Notes: generated from the sequence alone by a model not told the origin. Counted from the stretch's first letter, positions 1-5,244 are shown. The stretch is 5,244 nucleotides of DNA from Afipia sp. (GCA_020056155.1 JAGVII010000652.1:1-5244); one strand, 5' to 3'. Translations and numbers: made by a program.

Positions 1-93
1 GGCCGCAAGCCAAGAGTGGAAGATCGCGAATGGGGCTCGCTTCGCGGCGTCGACTCCAGCAAACCCGTACCCTTTGTCGAGGATACGGATTGA
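1..93 (+). CDS. tniA: TniA-like DDE transposase, C-terminal tail (partial)
   Basis: Frame 1 is open from the window edge to a TGA at 91-93 and gives 30 residues ending PVPFVEDTD. The gene starts outside the window. No catalytic part is visible, so the name comes mainly from context: TniA, the rve/Mu-type DDE transposase, is normally encoded directly upstream of tniB, and tniB starts 6 bp after this stop. The Pro-rich, acidic, low-complexity ending is compatible with a TniA/TnsB C-terminus, which in relatives is the tail that contacts the AAA+ partner. That contact is inferred, not visible here. The identification would fail if the upstream sequence lacked a D,D(35)E integrase core. Confidence 0.6.
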   Translation, partial: GRKPRVEDREWGSLRGVDSSKPVPFVEDTD

Positions 94-99
94 GCTGAC

Positions 100-981
100 A
101 TGAACGAGGAAATCTCCCACCTGACCGCAGGCGCGGCGGCGTTGCTTGTCGAAACGGACGAGCGGCGCATTCGCGCGATACGATCGCGCCGCTGGGTGCT
201 CTACCCACGCGCCAAGCAGGCTCTCGATCGTCTGAGCGCCCTCCTCGACTATCCTCGGGGCACCCGCATGCCTTCGATCGCGATCTATGGCGACAGCGGC
301 ATGGGCAAAACGATGATCATGAAGCGCTTCCGGGACCAGCATCCACCGAGCTTCAATCCGGTGACGGGAACACTGAAAACCCCGGTCCTCGCCATGGAAA
401 TGACCAGCCGGCCCGGCGAGCGACGGTTCTATGCCGAGCTCCTGACCCTTCTCGGCGCGCCGCAGCGGCCGCGCGCCGACATTGCCCAGATGGAACAGGC
501 GACGCTGCGGATTATGGAGGCCATCGGCGTGCAGGTTCTGGTCATCGACGAGGTGCACAACATCCTTGCCGGAACCTACCGTGAGCAGCGCATAGTGCTG
601 AACACGCTGCGCTTCCTCAGCAATCGTCTTCATATCTCGCTGGTCTGCTTCGGCGTCAACGAGGCGCGGGAGGCCATCAGCGGCGACGTTCAGCTTGCAC
701 GCCGGTTCGAGCAGCTCACCTTGAGCCGGTGGGCCGCAAACGAGCAGTTCGAAACCCTGGTGACGTCGATCCTCCGCAACACGCCACTACGCCGGCCGTC
801 GGTGCTCACGCCAAAATCGTTGCGGCGGATCCTGCAGATTACCGAGGGCATCACGGCCAATATCTTCCACATGGTCAACAACCTGGCGATCGACGCCATC
901 GAAAACGGCAGCGAGCAGATTACGAACGAAGCGGTCGAGAGCTGGGAGCCGGAGTTTGATGCCGAGGCGGCATTCGCATGA
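100..981 (+). CDS. tniB: TniB, AAA+ ATPase transposition regulator
   Basis: A 293-residue ATP-binding protein of the TniB/TnsC family. It is the cytoplasmic ATPase that assembles on target DNA, connects the target selector (TniQ) to the transposase (TniA), and in relatives confers target immunity. Walker A is GDSGMGKT at residues 64-71 and Walker B is VLVIDEVH at 146-153. A sensor-like strand LVCFGVNEA follows at 181-189, and RRFE at 201-204 is placed like the arginine-finger region. Residues 205-293 form a helical lid with ITEGITANIFHMVNNLA (248-264), typical of TniB. The length is normal for the family (about 280-330 residues). The ATG at 100 lies 6 bp after the tniA stop and the 3' end overlaps tniQ by ATGA, so translation is probably coupled. 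The ribosome binding site is weak, and I see no intact promoter of its own. Confidence 0.93.
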   Translation: MNEEISHLTAGAAALLVETDERRIRAIRSRRWVLYPRAKQALDRLSALLDYPRGTRMPSIAIYGDSGMGKTMIMKRFRDQHPPSFNPVTGTLKTPVLAMEMTSRPGERRFYAELLTLLGAPQRPRADIAQMEQATLRIMEAIGVQVLVIDEVHNILAGTYREQRIVLNTLRFLSNRLHISLVCFGVNEAREAISGDVQLARRFEQLTLSRWAANEQFETLVTSILRNTPLRRPSVLTPKSLRRILQITEGITANIFHMVNNLAIDAIENGSEQITNEAVESWEPEFDAEAAFA

Positions 982-1844
982 CGGAGGATGCACCGCAACG
1001 GAAGTTGCCGGTTATATTGCCGCCGCATTCAGACGAACTCCTGTCTTCCTGGATCAACCGGCATGCCGCCTTCTATGCGGTTCCACCGCTGGTCATGCTG
1101 CGGCATTGCCTGCCGGAGGCTCATTCGCTGCGAGCCGCCGATCTCCATTTGAGTGACGATCAGGAAATCCGGCTGGCCAAGGTGTTCGCCACCGAGCCGG
1201 CTGTCGTGCGTCGAATGACCTTCACCAATGTCGCGCAGTCGTCACGCCGGCTGATCGCAGTCAGGCCGCAGCAATCCTGCCCGAACTGCAGCGTCCGTCG
1301 CACGGAACCGGGGCCAACCTTCAGAAGCCAGCTGGTTGGCTGGCGCCTCACCTGCCCTCTCTGCGGATGTCCGTTCCGGGACACCGACGGGCGCGAACTC
1401 CCCTCCCCTTTCCGGCAATATCGCGATGCGGCAATTCGGGGCGAAGAGCTGCTCGACGACGAGGCCGAACGTGGTGTCGCGACCTGGATATCGCCTGCCG
1501 AAATCGCTCGGCTTCTCCTGATGCGACGCATTCCAAGACCTATTCCCCGTGAGAGTGACCTTTGGCGCTTCAGGGTGCTCGGCGTCATCATTCCCGATCT
1601 CGATGGCATCGTTGCTGCGGAACAGGAGAACCTGCCCACGCCCGCAAGTCCGATCCTTCGGCTTCACGTGCGACCGGCACTGCTGGCCGGGATAGCAATT
1701 GTCGAACGCGCCGGACCGGAAATGCTCCGAATGCTGCGTCGGCACATGGTGGGCGACAACAGGTTCCGATTCACCGACACCGCCGAACGCATGATAGCCC
1801 AAGCCCACTGGCCGGGGTCTTCCCTGCAATTGCAGTTAATCTGA
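978..1844 (+). CDS. tniQ: TniQ family transposition target-selection protein
   Basis: A 288-residue TniQ protein, the Tn5053/Tn402 counterpart of TnsD, which bridges the attachment site and the TniB ATPase. The N-terminal signature is present: PPHSDELLSSWINRHA at residues 15-30. A zinc-binding module follows with CPNC at 101-104 and CPLC at 126-129, then another Cys at 131. The C-terminal half (165-288) is helical, and ISPAEIARLL at 171-180 may be part of a DNA-binding helical domain. The start overlaps the tniB stop (ATGA, 978-981), with GAGG at 964-967 as a plausible ribosome binding site. It is shorter than Tn402/Tn5053 TniQ (about 400 residues) but longer than the minimal TniQ of type V-K CRISPR-associated transposons. 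No frameshift or internal break is visible, so it is probably a natural short form. The stop codon lies inside an inverted repeat. Confidence 0.9.
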   Translation: MTEDAPQRKLPVILPPHSDELLSSWINRHAAFYAVPPLVMLRHCLPEAHSLRAADLHLSDDQEIRLAKVFATEPAVVRRMTFTNVAQSSRRLIAVRPQQSCPNCSVRRTEPGPTFRSQLVGWRLTCPLCGCPFRDTDGRELPSPFRQYRDAAIRGEELLDDEAERGVATWISPAEIARLLLMRRIPRPIPRESDLWRFRVLGVIIPDLDGIVAAEQENLPTPASPILRLHVRPALLAGIAIVERAGPEMLRMLRRHMVGDNRFRFTDTAERMIAQAHWPGSSLQLQLI

Positions 1845-1927
1845 GAATCCCGCAGTACAGATTCTCATGATTAAATGGTCAATCAGAACCAAACCGGCGC
1901 ATTCTTGCGGTTAACTGCTAAGCGACA
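1826..1927. mobile_element. Proposed right end of the tni transposon with binding boxes
   Basis: Read on the - strand from 1927 inward, the sequence begins TGTCGCTTAGCAGTTAACCG. TGTCG is also the terminus of the Tn5053/Tn402 inverted repeats. Three related boxes in the same orientation follow on the + strand: ATTCTTGCGGTTAA (1901-1914), ATTCTCATGATTAA (1861-1874, 10 of 14 matches, exactly 40 bp away) and GCAATTGCAGTTAA (1826-1839, sharing TTGC-GTTAA with the first). Spaced repeats behind a TGT terminus are the usual layout of TniA/TnsB ends. The family makes 5-bp target duplications, so ACGGC (1928-1932) would be one copy. The other end is outside the window, so the boundary is an inference. 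Confidence 0.5.
1836..1874. repeat. 14-bp bulged inverted repeat over the tniQ stop
   Basis: The left arm is TTAATC+TGAGAATC (1836-1849). The right arm is GATTCTCA (1860-1867), T1868, then GATTAA (1869-1874). All 14 bases pair except the single bulged T1868, and the loop is 10 nt (1850-1859). The left arm contains the tniQ stop (1842-1844). No T-run follows, so it is not a classical intrinsic terminator. It could still stabilise the tni mRNA end, or at DNA level be two opposed transposase-binding boxes. Confidence 0.75.
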
Positions 1928-2306
1928 ACGGCCATAGGAATCCAGCCATGCAACCGGGAGCGACAGCCCAAACGGGAGAAAGAGCTGCCATCGCCGCCAG
2001 GACCAGGATCTTCGGTCAGCGCAGCAAAAAAGGACGGCCATGTGAGCATCGCGGCGTTTCGCACATTTGCCGACGGACGACATTTCGGAAGCGCCGACCT
2101 GCGCTGATCGGTACGATCGAACTGGCGATTCCCGGGACCTGTGCGACCGGCGGCAGAGAGACCGAGCAGTGCGTAACGGCCGCGCAGTTTCAGTTTTCCG
2201 CGACTCACGGCTCGCTCGATCACGTGCTCGCAGCCAGGTGCGTCGATGGCTAAAGCTCGAGAATACCAGGCAAAGCGAGGAGGTGAGGGTGAGGTCGACC
2301 ATCACG
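1928..2306. other. Junction region without a convincing gene
   Basis: This stretch of 379 bp lies between the proposed transposon end and the repC stop. Frames on both strands stay open for about 100-140 codons because the region is GC-rich, but the translations are rich in Arg, Ser and Cys with no domain-like pattern, and several frames overlap each other. I therefore call none of them a gene. What can be seen is an imperfect dyad at 2041-2065 with TGTG/CACA ends, a CACGTG-centred dyad at 2217-2230, and a dyad at 2283-2310 that overlaps the repC stop. It could be a decayed gene, a plasmid target site, or the operon's 3' region. I see no terminator for either convergent operon. Confidence 0.5.
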
Positions 2307-3539
2307 TCACGCCCGCCGCTTTTCGTTAAGCTGCGAATTGATCTGAGACATCAAAATCGGGCCGAGCGAGAACTCTCCGGCCTCGGCTTTTCGAGTCAAA
2401 CCGCGCAGGTAACCGCCGGCGGACCTGATCGCCGTGCCGCGCTGCAGAATGCACGCGACGACAATCGCAGCCGGCGTTTCACCCAGGATCGTTTGCGCCT
2501 CCTCCCAGGCGCTGGGGCTGATCCCGAGCATCGATCGAACCACCGCGGCGGTGGCGAGGAAATCCCGCCAGTTCGAAATCCCGCCCTTGGCGTAATCGAC
2601 GATATCGGGGCAAGCGCTCAGCACCATTCCCAACGGGTAGGTCCCTTCCGCCACCCTCGGTGTTTGAGGTTTCGGCTCAGCCCTCGCCGCCCTGCCTTCT
2701 TGAAGGCTAGGTTCAAGATCAATAAAGGGATCTGTATTTGAATTCTGTATGTGGCGCTCAGAATGGGACTCATTGGCGCTAGGATTCTTGGTTTTTATAT
2801 GTGTTTCCAGAAGATTGAGCACGTCATCGGCAAGCTGTGACAGCTCTTCGGCGATCGGCTCGAGTTCTTGTCGCGTTGCCGTGCGCGGAATCTGGTCGAC
2901 GATCGAGCGGAAGGCAGCGTGAACCTCCTGCCAATCGGCTGGCCCCTGCCCTCCCCTACGGGTCGGGACGCCTTCCTCGATACCGGTTGCGATCATCTTG
3001 CTTAAATCGCGCCTGCACAGCGTGATCCGCTCACGGACGAGCTTTAGCGCCCGCGCTTCTGCCTCAATGTCCGCCGCTAGGCTCTCGAATTCCTCCGATC
3101 GGACAACCAGTGGCGAGATATCGAAGCCGAAGGCCAGCTCGATCTCGCCGGCGCTGCCCTTGCGAGCATAGCGCTTGCCGTTTGGACTATCGCGCCGAAC
3201 GACCAAGCCGGCATCGACGAGTACAGCAAGGTGACGCCGCAATGTCGATGCCGGCATCCCATGCGCCCGCAGCGACAACTGATAATTCGACGGGAAGACG
3301 ATCAGATCGTCCTCTCCCGTGAGCGCGGTCTCAGGATGGAAGGTGAGAAGCGCGTTCAAAACCGAGAGCGAACGCTCGGACACGCCCAGCCGCGGCCGCG
3401 CCGTGCAGATGGCGTGAAAGATCTTCCATTTGTGTACGACCTTCTCGGGTGGCCGCGTGGTGGCCACCATTTGGCTTGCCACGTGGGCAAGCGTCAGCGA
3501 TCGCCGCCCAAAGGGCGTCGTTGGAGCGTGTGACTGCAT
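2307..3539 (-). CDS. repC: RepC, replication initiator of a repABC plasmid
   Basis: A 410-residue RepC, the protein that starts plasmid replication at an origin inside its own gene. The N-terminus MQSHAPTTPFGRRSLTLAHV has the family's TTPFGRR pattern. Residues 84-124 form a winged-helix DNA-binding segment: SNYQLSLRAHGMPASTLRRH, then LAVLVDAGLVVRRDSPNGKR. Residues 250-300 are a polar, poorly conserved linker. The C-terminal domain keeps WRDFLATAAVVRSMLGISPS (324-343) and GGYLRGLTRKAEAGEFSLGP (375-394). The length matches the family (about 400-440). The ATG at 3537-3539 is supported by an AGAGG ribosome binding site just upstream, but that site sits in the loop and stem of a hairpin. RepC is third in the repABC operon, 223 bp after repB. 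It is limiting for copy number and controlled mainly by the antisense RNA in that gap. Confidence in family and start is high. Confidence 0.96.
   Translation of the reverse strand: MQSHAPTTPFGRRSLTLAHVASQMVATTRPPEKVVHKWKIFHAICTARPRLGVSERSLSVLNALLTFHPETALTGEDDLIVFPSNYQLSLRAHGMPASTLRRHLAVLVDAGLVVRRDSPNGKRYARKGSAGEIELAFGFDISPLVVRSEEFESLAADIEAEARALKLVRERITLCRRDLSKMIATGIEEGVPTRRGGQGPADWQEVHAAFRSIVDQIPRTATRQELEPIAEELSQLADDVLNLLETHIKTKNPSANESHSERHIQNSNTDPFIDLEPSLQEGRAARAEPKPQTPRVAEGTYPLGMVLSACPDIVDYAKGGISNWRDFLATAAVVRSMLGISPSAWEEAQTILGETPAAIVVACILQRGTAIRSAGGYLRGLTRKAEAGEFSLGPILMSQINSQLNEKRRA
2705..2820. other. Probable oriV, AT-rich stretch inside repC
   Basis: Within the linker-coding part of repC (about codons 240-278) the base composition drops visibly towards A+T compared with the GC-rich surroundings, with runs such as CAATAAAGG, GTATTTGAATTC and GGTTTTTATATG. 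In studied repABC plasmids the origin lies in such an AT-rich tract inside repC, where RepC binds. Two short direct repeats occur here: TCTGTAT (2731-2737 and 2744-2750) and TGGCGCT (2752-2758 and 2774-2780, 22 bp apart). The location follows from the family. The repeats as RepC sites are my inference. Confidence 0.6.
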
Positions 3540-3541
3540 GT

Positions 3542-3562
3542 CTTTGCCTCTTCAGGGCAAAG
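3542..3562 (-). promoter_or_regulatory. repC leader hairpin hiding the ribosome binding site
   Basis: On the repC mRNA (- strand) CTTTGCC (3562-3556) pairs perfectly with GGCAAAG (3548-3542) around a 7-nt loop CTGAAGA. The ribosome binding site AGAGG spans loop and stem, and the repC ATG starts 2 nt beyond the hairpin. Formed, the hairpin should block ribosome entry. No U-run follows, so it fits translation control better than transcription termination. It corresponds to the element just upstream of repC that mediates ctRNA repression in other repABC plasmids. Confidence 0.72.
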
Positions 3563-3602
3563 GAAATCGGCTCGCCAAAACGACGCCGTCTCTCACGAGA
3601 CA

Positions 3603-3633
3603 CTTGACTGCGATTCGCGGAAGTGATTCTCTA
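3603..3633 (+). promoter_or_regulatory. Promoter of the antisense ctRNA
   Basis: CTTGAC at 3603-3608 is the usual alphaproteobacterial -35 form. A weaker -10 (TTCTCT at 3627-3632 or TCTCTA one base on) follows at 17-18 bp. Transcription would start near 3640, opposite the repB-repC leader. Location and orientation agree with ctRNA promoters of other repABC operons. The -10 is poor, so the exact start is uncertain. Confidence 0.6.
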
Positions 3634-3639
3634 TCAGTC

Positions 3640-3694
3640 GCCAAACACGACAGAGGGGCTTCCGGGACGGTGACGTTTCGGGGGCCTTTTCTTT
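3640..3694 (+). ncRNA. Antisense ctRNA (incompatibility RNA) of repABC
   Basis: A short RNA of about 55 nt encoded opposite the repB-repC leader, between the CTTGAC promoter and an intrinsic terminator. In characterised repABC plasmids such a counter-transcribed RNA is a main incompatibility factor and represses repC by pairing with the leader of the repABC mRNA. What is seen here: promoter, a single-stranded-looking 5' part (about 3640-3656), and a strong terminator hairpin ending in a T-rich tract. The 5' end could be off by several nucleotides. The 3' end falls inside the duplicated TCTTTGCCT motif (3690-3698). The RNA is complementary by position to the leader, so no separate target is needed. 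Confidence 0.75.
3657..3694 (+). terminator. Rho-independent terminator of the ctRNA
   Basis: GGCTTCCG (3657-3664) pairs with CGGGGGCC (3679-3686), including two G-U pairs. Inside, ACG (3667-3669) and CGT (3674-3676) can pair around a GTGA loop. TTTTCTTT (3687-3694) follows directly. This is a classical intrinsic terminator on the + strand and doubles as the structured loop of the ctRNA that would meet the mRNA. Confidence 0.78.
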
Positions 3695-3732
3695 GCCTAT
3701 AGTTCTCCGACTTGGTTGCGGTGTCTTGATCC

Positions 3733-3750
3733 GGTCGGCTCATTCCGACC
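3733..3750. repeat. Small hairpin just downstream of repB
   Basis: GGTCGG (3733-3738) and CCGACC (3745-3750) form a perfect 6-bp stem with a 6-nt loop, starting 12 bp after the repB stop on the mRNA. No T-run follows on the - strand, so it should not end transcription before repC. It may be part of the folded repC leader or protect the repAB part of the message. Its role is unknown. Confidence 0.5.
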
Positions 3751-3762
3751 AGGCAAGCGGGG

Positions 3763-4782
3763 TTACGCAGGCGGGTCGCCTACTTTGAATTCATCGTAAA
3801 GCTCTTGGAGCCGCTGTCTGACGAAGTCGCCGAACTTAGGTGCGATTCGATCGTCAAATGTTAGCGTGAGCTTCTTGCCGGCACGCGAGACCTTGGCGGC
3901 ATGCGTTCCATCCTTGGCCGCCCATGTTTCAGCGCGCGCGCGCAACGTCTTCTCGCGCAACGCGGCCGCGATAGTTTCAAAGCGCTTATCCGTCTCCAAG
4001 GCGCGGAAGCTTGTATCCTTGACCACGTCGATCGCACGAGTGCGATTATTTTCGTGCTCCAGCAGATCCGTTAGTTCCTGCCAGCGCACTCGGCCGAAGG
4101 CTGGTGCCGGCCCGATCGCTTCGATAACGGCTGCAGGCACCCGGGTCGCAATCGAGATGAGCCGCGAGAGTGCGGCTTTGTCGACGTTGAGCGACGCCAT
4201 TATGATCTCACGTGAAAATTTCCGATCTTCTAGTCTCGCGGCAAACCGGGCTCGCTCGATGAACGTAAGATCGGTACGCCCGCTGTTTTCTTGACCTTGG
4301 GCAATGACCAGTTGCTCATCGGTAAGCGACCGCACCACCGCGCGCACTTTGATGCCAAGATCTCGGGCAGCGCGCAGGCGTCGGTGGCCAAAGGCCACTT
4401 CGTAGCGCTCCGTGTCACTCGGTTTCGGTCGAACGAGAATCGGGACGTTTTGTCCATGCTCCCGAATTAACTCGCGGAACGCCGCGTTCTGCTGCTCGGT
4501 GGCTTCCATACGGTCAGGGATGAAAGAATTGTCGATGAGCGCCGGGTTGAGTTCAACAATCACTTGGCCTTCGATGAGCTTTTGTTCGATCTCTTCCGCG
4601 CGTTTGACTTTCTCCGAGATGCCGCCAAGCGATTGCGATATTGCGCCAAGCGCACTCGATTGTTTGATCGGGCGGTCAAGTCCCAACAAAGGCCGAACGC
4701 GATTGGCAGGCGAAACGGGCGGCGCTTCTTGCGGCGTCTGCTCCGCCGTCGTCGGAAGATCGAAGCTGATCTTGCGTGCCAT
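3763..4782 (-). CDS. repB: RepB, ParB-type partition protein of repABC
   Basis: A 339-residue ParB-family protein that binds the plasmid's parS sites and works with the RepA ATPase in segregation and in repression of the repABC promoter. The N-terminus (MARKISF, RPLLGL at 30-35) is RepB-like and in relatives contacts RepA. The ParB CTP-binding/N-domain motifs are present: VPILVRP (113-119), FGHRRLRAARDLG (131-143) and the box QGQENSGRTDLTFIERA (162-178). A helix-turn-helix follows at about 188-209 (FSREIIMASLNVDKAALSRL). The C-terminal part (about 230-339) includes the dimerisation region ending FGDFVRQRLQELYDEF. The length is typical. The ATG at 4780-4782 lies 2 bp after the repA stop, with GGAAGAGGAA at 4798-4789 as a strong ribosome binding site overlapping the repA end, so the two are co-translated. 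Confidence 0.95.
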   Translation of the reverse strand: MARKISFDLPTTAEQTPQEAPPVSPANRVRPLLGLDRPIKQSSALGAISQSLGGISEKVKRAEEIEQKLIEGQVIVELNPALIDNSFIPDRMEATEQQNAAFRELIREHGQNVPILVRPKPSDTERYEVAFGHRRLRAARDLGIKVRAVVRSLTDEQLVIAQGQENSGRTDLTFIERARFAARLEDRKFSREIIMASLNVDKAALSRLISIATRVPAAVIEAIGPAPAFGRVRWQELTDLLEHENNRTRAIDVVKDTSFRALETDKRFETIAAALREKTLRARAETWAAKDGTHAAKVSRAGKKLTLTFDDRIAPKFGDFVRQRLQELYDEFKVGDPPA

Positions 4783-4784
4783 GG

Positions 4785-5244
4785 CTAATTCCTCTTCCAG
4801 ACCTGCTTAATGAGGCTTTCGATTTCTCCGTTCACGAGATCCAAGGCTTCAATGGCGCGGTCGTACGTGCCTCGCGTAAACTGCTGTCGTTCGACCTCGT
4901 ACAGGGTCTGCTTTGTGAGCCCGGCATCTGCGATGGCCGTGCTCTTCACCATCGGGTGGGTCAACACGCGTGAGCCGAAGATGGAACGCATTAGACCAAC
5001 CATGGTCGTTTGTGGGCCGTCACTAGGCTCATAACGGGTGACGAGATAGCGCATCCAATCGTATTGGGTCGCGCCGCCGGCCTCGGCGACGACATCAAGC
5101 AGACTTCCGGTCATGTTTAGGAATTGCGACATCGACATCACGTCGAGCATTTGAGGATGGACGGTAATCAAAACTGCTGTCGCGGCGCAGAGTGCAGACA
5201 GGGTGAGAAAGCCGAGTTGCGGAGGGCAATCGATCACCACAACA
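4785..5244 (-). CDS. repA: RepA, ParA-type partition ATPase of repABC (C-terminal part)
   Basis: The C-terminal 152 residues of a ParA/MinD-type ATPase. The gene continues beyond the right edge of the window, so the P-loop and the DNA-binding N-terminus are not visible. The visible part opens with VVVIDCPPQLGFLTLSALCA, whose VVVID is Walker B-like and CPPQLG the family's following motif, and continues with VLITVHPQMLDVMSMSQFL, which is very typical of RepA. RVLTHPMVKSTAIADAG and LYEVERQQFTRGTYDRAIEA lie in the C-terminal region that in this family interacts with RepB. RepA drives plasmid segregation and, with RepB, represses the operon from a promoter upstream of repA, outside the window. The frame is open to the edge: a GTG at 5238-5240 is an internal Val, not a start. 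It ends with TAG (4787-4785), 2 bp before repB. Confidence 0.95.
   Translation of the reverse strand, partial: VVVIDCPPQLGFLTLSALCAATAVLITVHPQMLDVMSMSQFLNMTGSLLDVVAEAGGATQYDWMRYLVTRYEPSDGPQTTMVGLMRSIFGSRVLTHPMVKSTAIADAGLTKQTLYEVERQQFTRGTYDRAIEALDLVNGEIESLIKQVWKRN

Noticed and set aside
1836..1874. Inverted repeat read as an intrinsic terminator for the tni operon.
   Set aside because: The stem is AT-rich and no T-tract follows on either strand, so the terminator label is not supported even though the repeat is real.
1..1927. CRISPR-associated transposon (CAST).
   Set aside because: The TniB-TniQ pair resembles CAST cores, but no cas gene, repeat-spacer array or crRNA-like repeat is seen in the window, and TniQ is longer than the V-K type.
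2217..2230. CGATCACGTGCTCG as a possible parS site.
   Set aside because: It has a CACGTG centre like chromosomal parS, but the flanks do not fit TGTTTC/GAAACA, and repABC plasmids use GTTNNNNGCNNNNAAC. I found no match to the latter in the window, so parS probably lies outside.
1948..2253. Open frame of 101 codons on the + strand after tniQ.
   Set aside because: Composition is not protein-like, no motif is visible, and no operon-like spacing to tniQ. Probably a by-product of the GC-rich sequence.
1883..2305. Open frame of 140 codons on the - strand downstream of repC, with a 101-codon frame nested in another phase (1918-2223).
   Set aside because: Both are rich in Arg, Ser and Cys without domain-like composition and overlap each other. 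The longer one runs across the proposed transposon end. No recognisable family and no convincing ribosome binding site.
2067..2741. Open frame of 224 codons on the + strand, antisense to the 3' third of repC.
   Set aside because: Most of it is the complement of clearly coding repC sequence, and the translation is Arg-rich without pattern.
3932..3943. Alternating GC run of 12 bases.
   Set aside because: It encodes Ala-Arg-Ala-Arg residues of RepB in a GC-rich gene; no reason to see a functional element.
4546..4557. GTTGAGTTCAAC inside repB, resembling half of a parS palindrome.
   Set aside because: It lacks the GC centre and the 16-bp spacing of the repABC parS, and lies in conserved coding sequence.

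Overview
The window looks like part of a large plasmid, or secondary replicon, of an alphaproteobacterium, most likely Hyphomicrobiales (Rhizobium, Sinorhizobium, Mesorhizobium or Agrobacterium relatives) or a neighbouring order. The evidence is a repABC replication and partition operon, a replicon type confined to Alphaproteobacteria, together with GC-rich coding sequence. No genus-level marker is visible.

Left part (1-1927, + strand): the distal half of a Tn5053/Tn402/Tn552-type transposition module. It holds the last 30 codons of a TniA-like DDE transposase, a complete TniB AAA+ ATPase (100-981) and a complete, rather short TniQ targeting protein (978-1844). TniB and TniQ overlap by 4 bp, and the set reads as one operon. 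Just beyond tniQ is a 14-bp inverted repeat with one bulged base, three related TTAA-containing boxes, and a sequence that reads inward from position 1927 as TGTCG. I interpret 1826-1927 as the transposon end, with TniA binding sites.

Junction (1928-2306): about 380 bp between the proposed transposon end and the repC stop. It contains open frames, but none looks like a real protein. I see only imperfect dyads here.

Right part (2307-5244, - strand, convergent with the tni genes): repA (C-terminal 152 residues, running off the window), repB (complete, 2 bp after repA), a 223-bp repB-repC leader, and repC (complete). RepA and RepB partition the plasmid and repress the operon. RepC initiates replication, and its gene carries an AT-rich stretch that fits the internal oriV known for this family. 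The leader holds an antisense RNA gene on the + strand, with a CTTGAC-type promoter and a strong terminator. A hairpin on the repC mRNA sequesters the repC ribosome binding site. A 9-nt duplicate of one hairpin arm lies at the ctRNA 3' end, which suggests a concrete switch by which the ctRNA closes repC translation.

No single wholly new system is evident. The most informative details are the competing RNA structures in the repC leader and the architecture of the tni right end.
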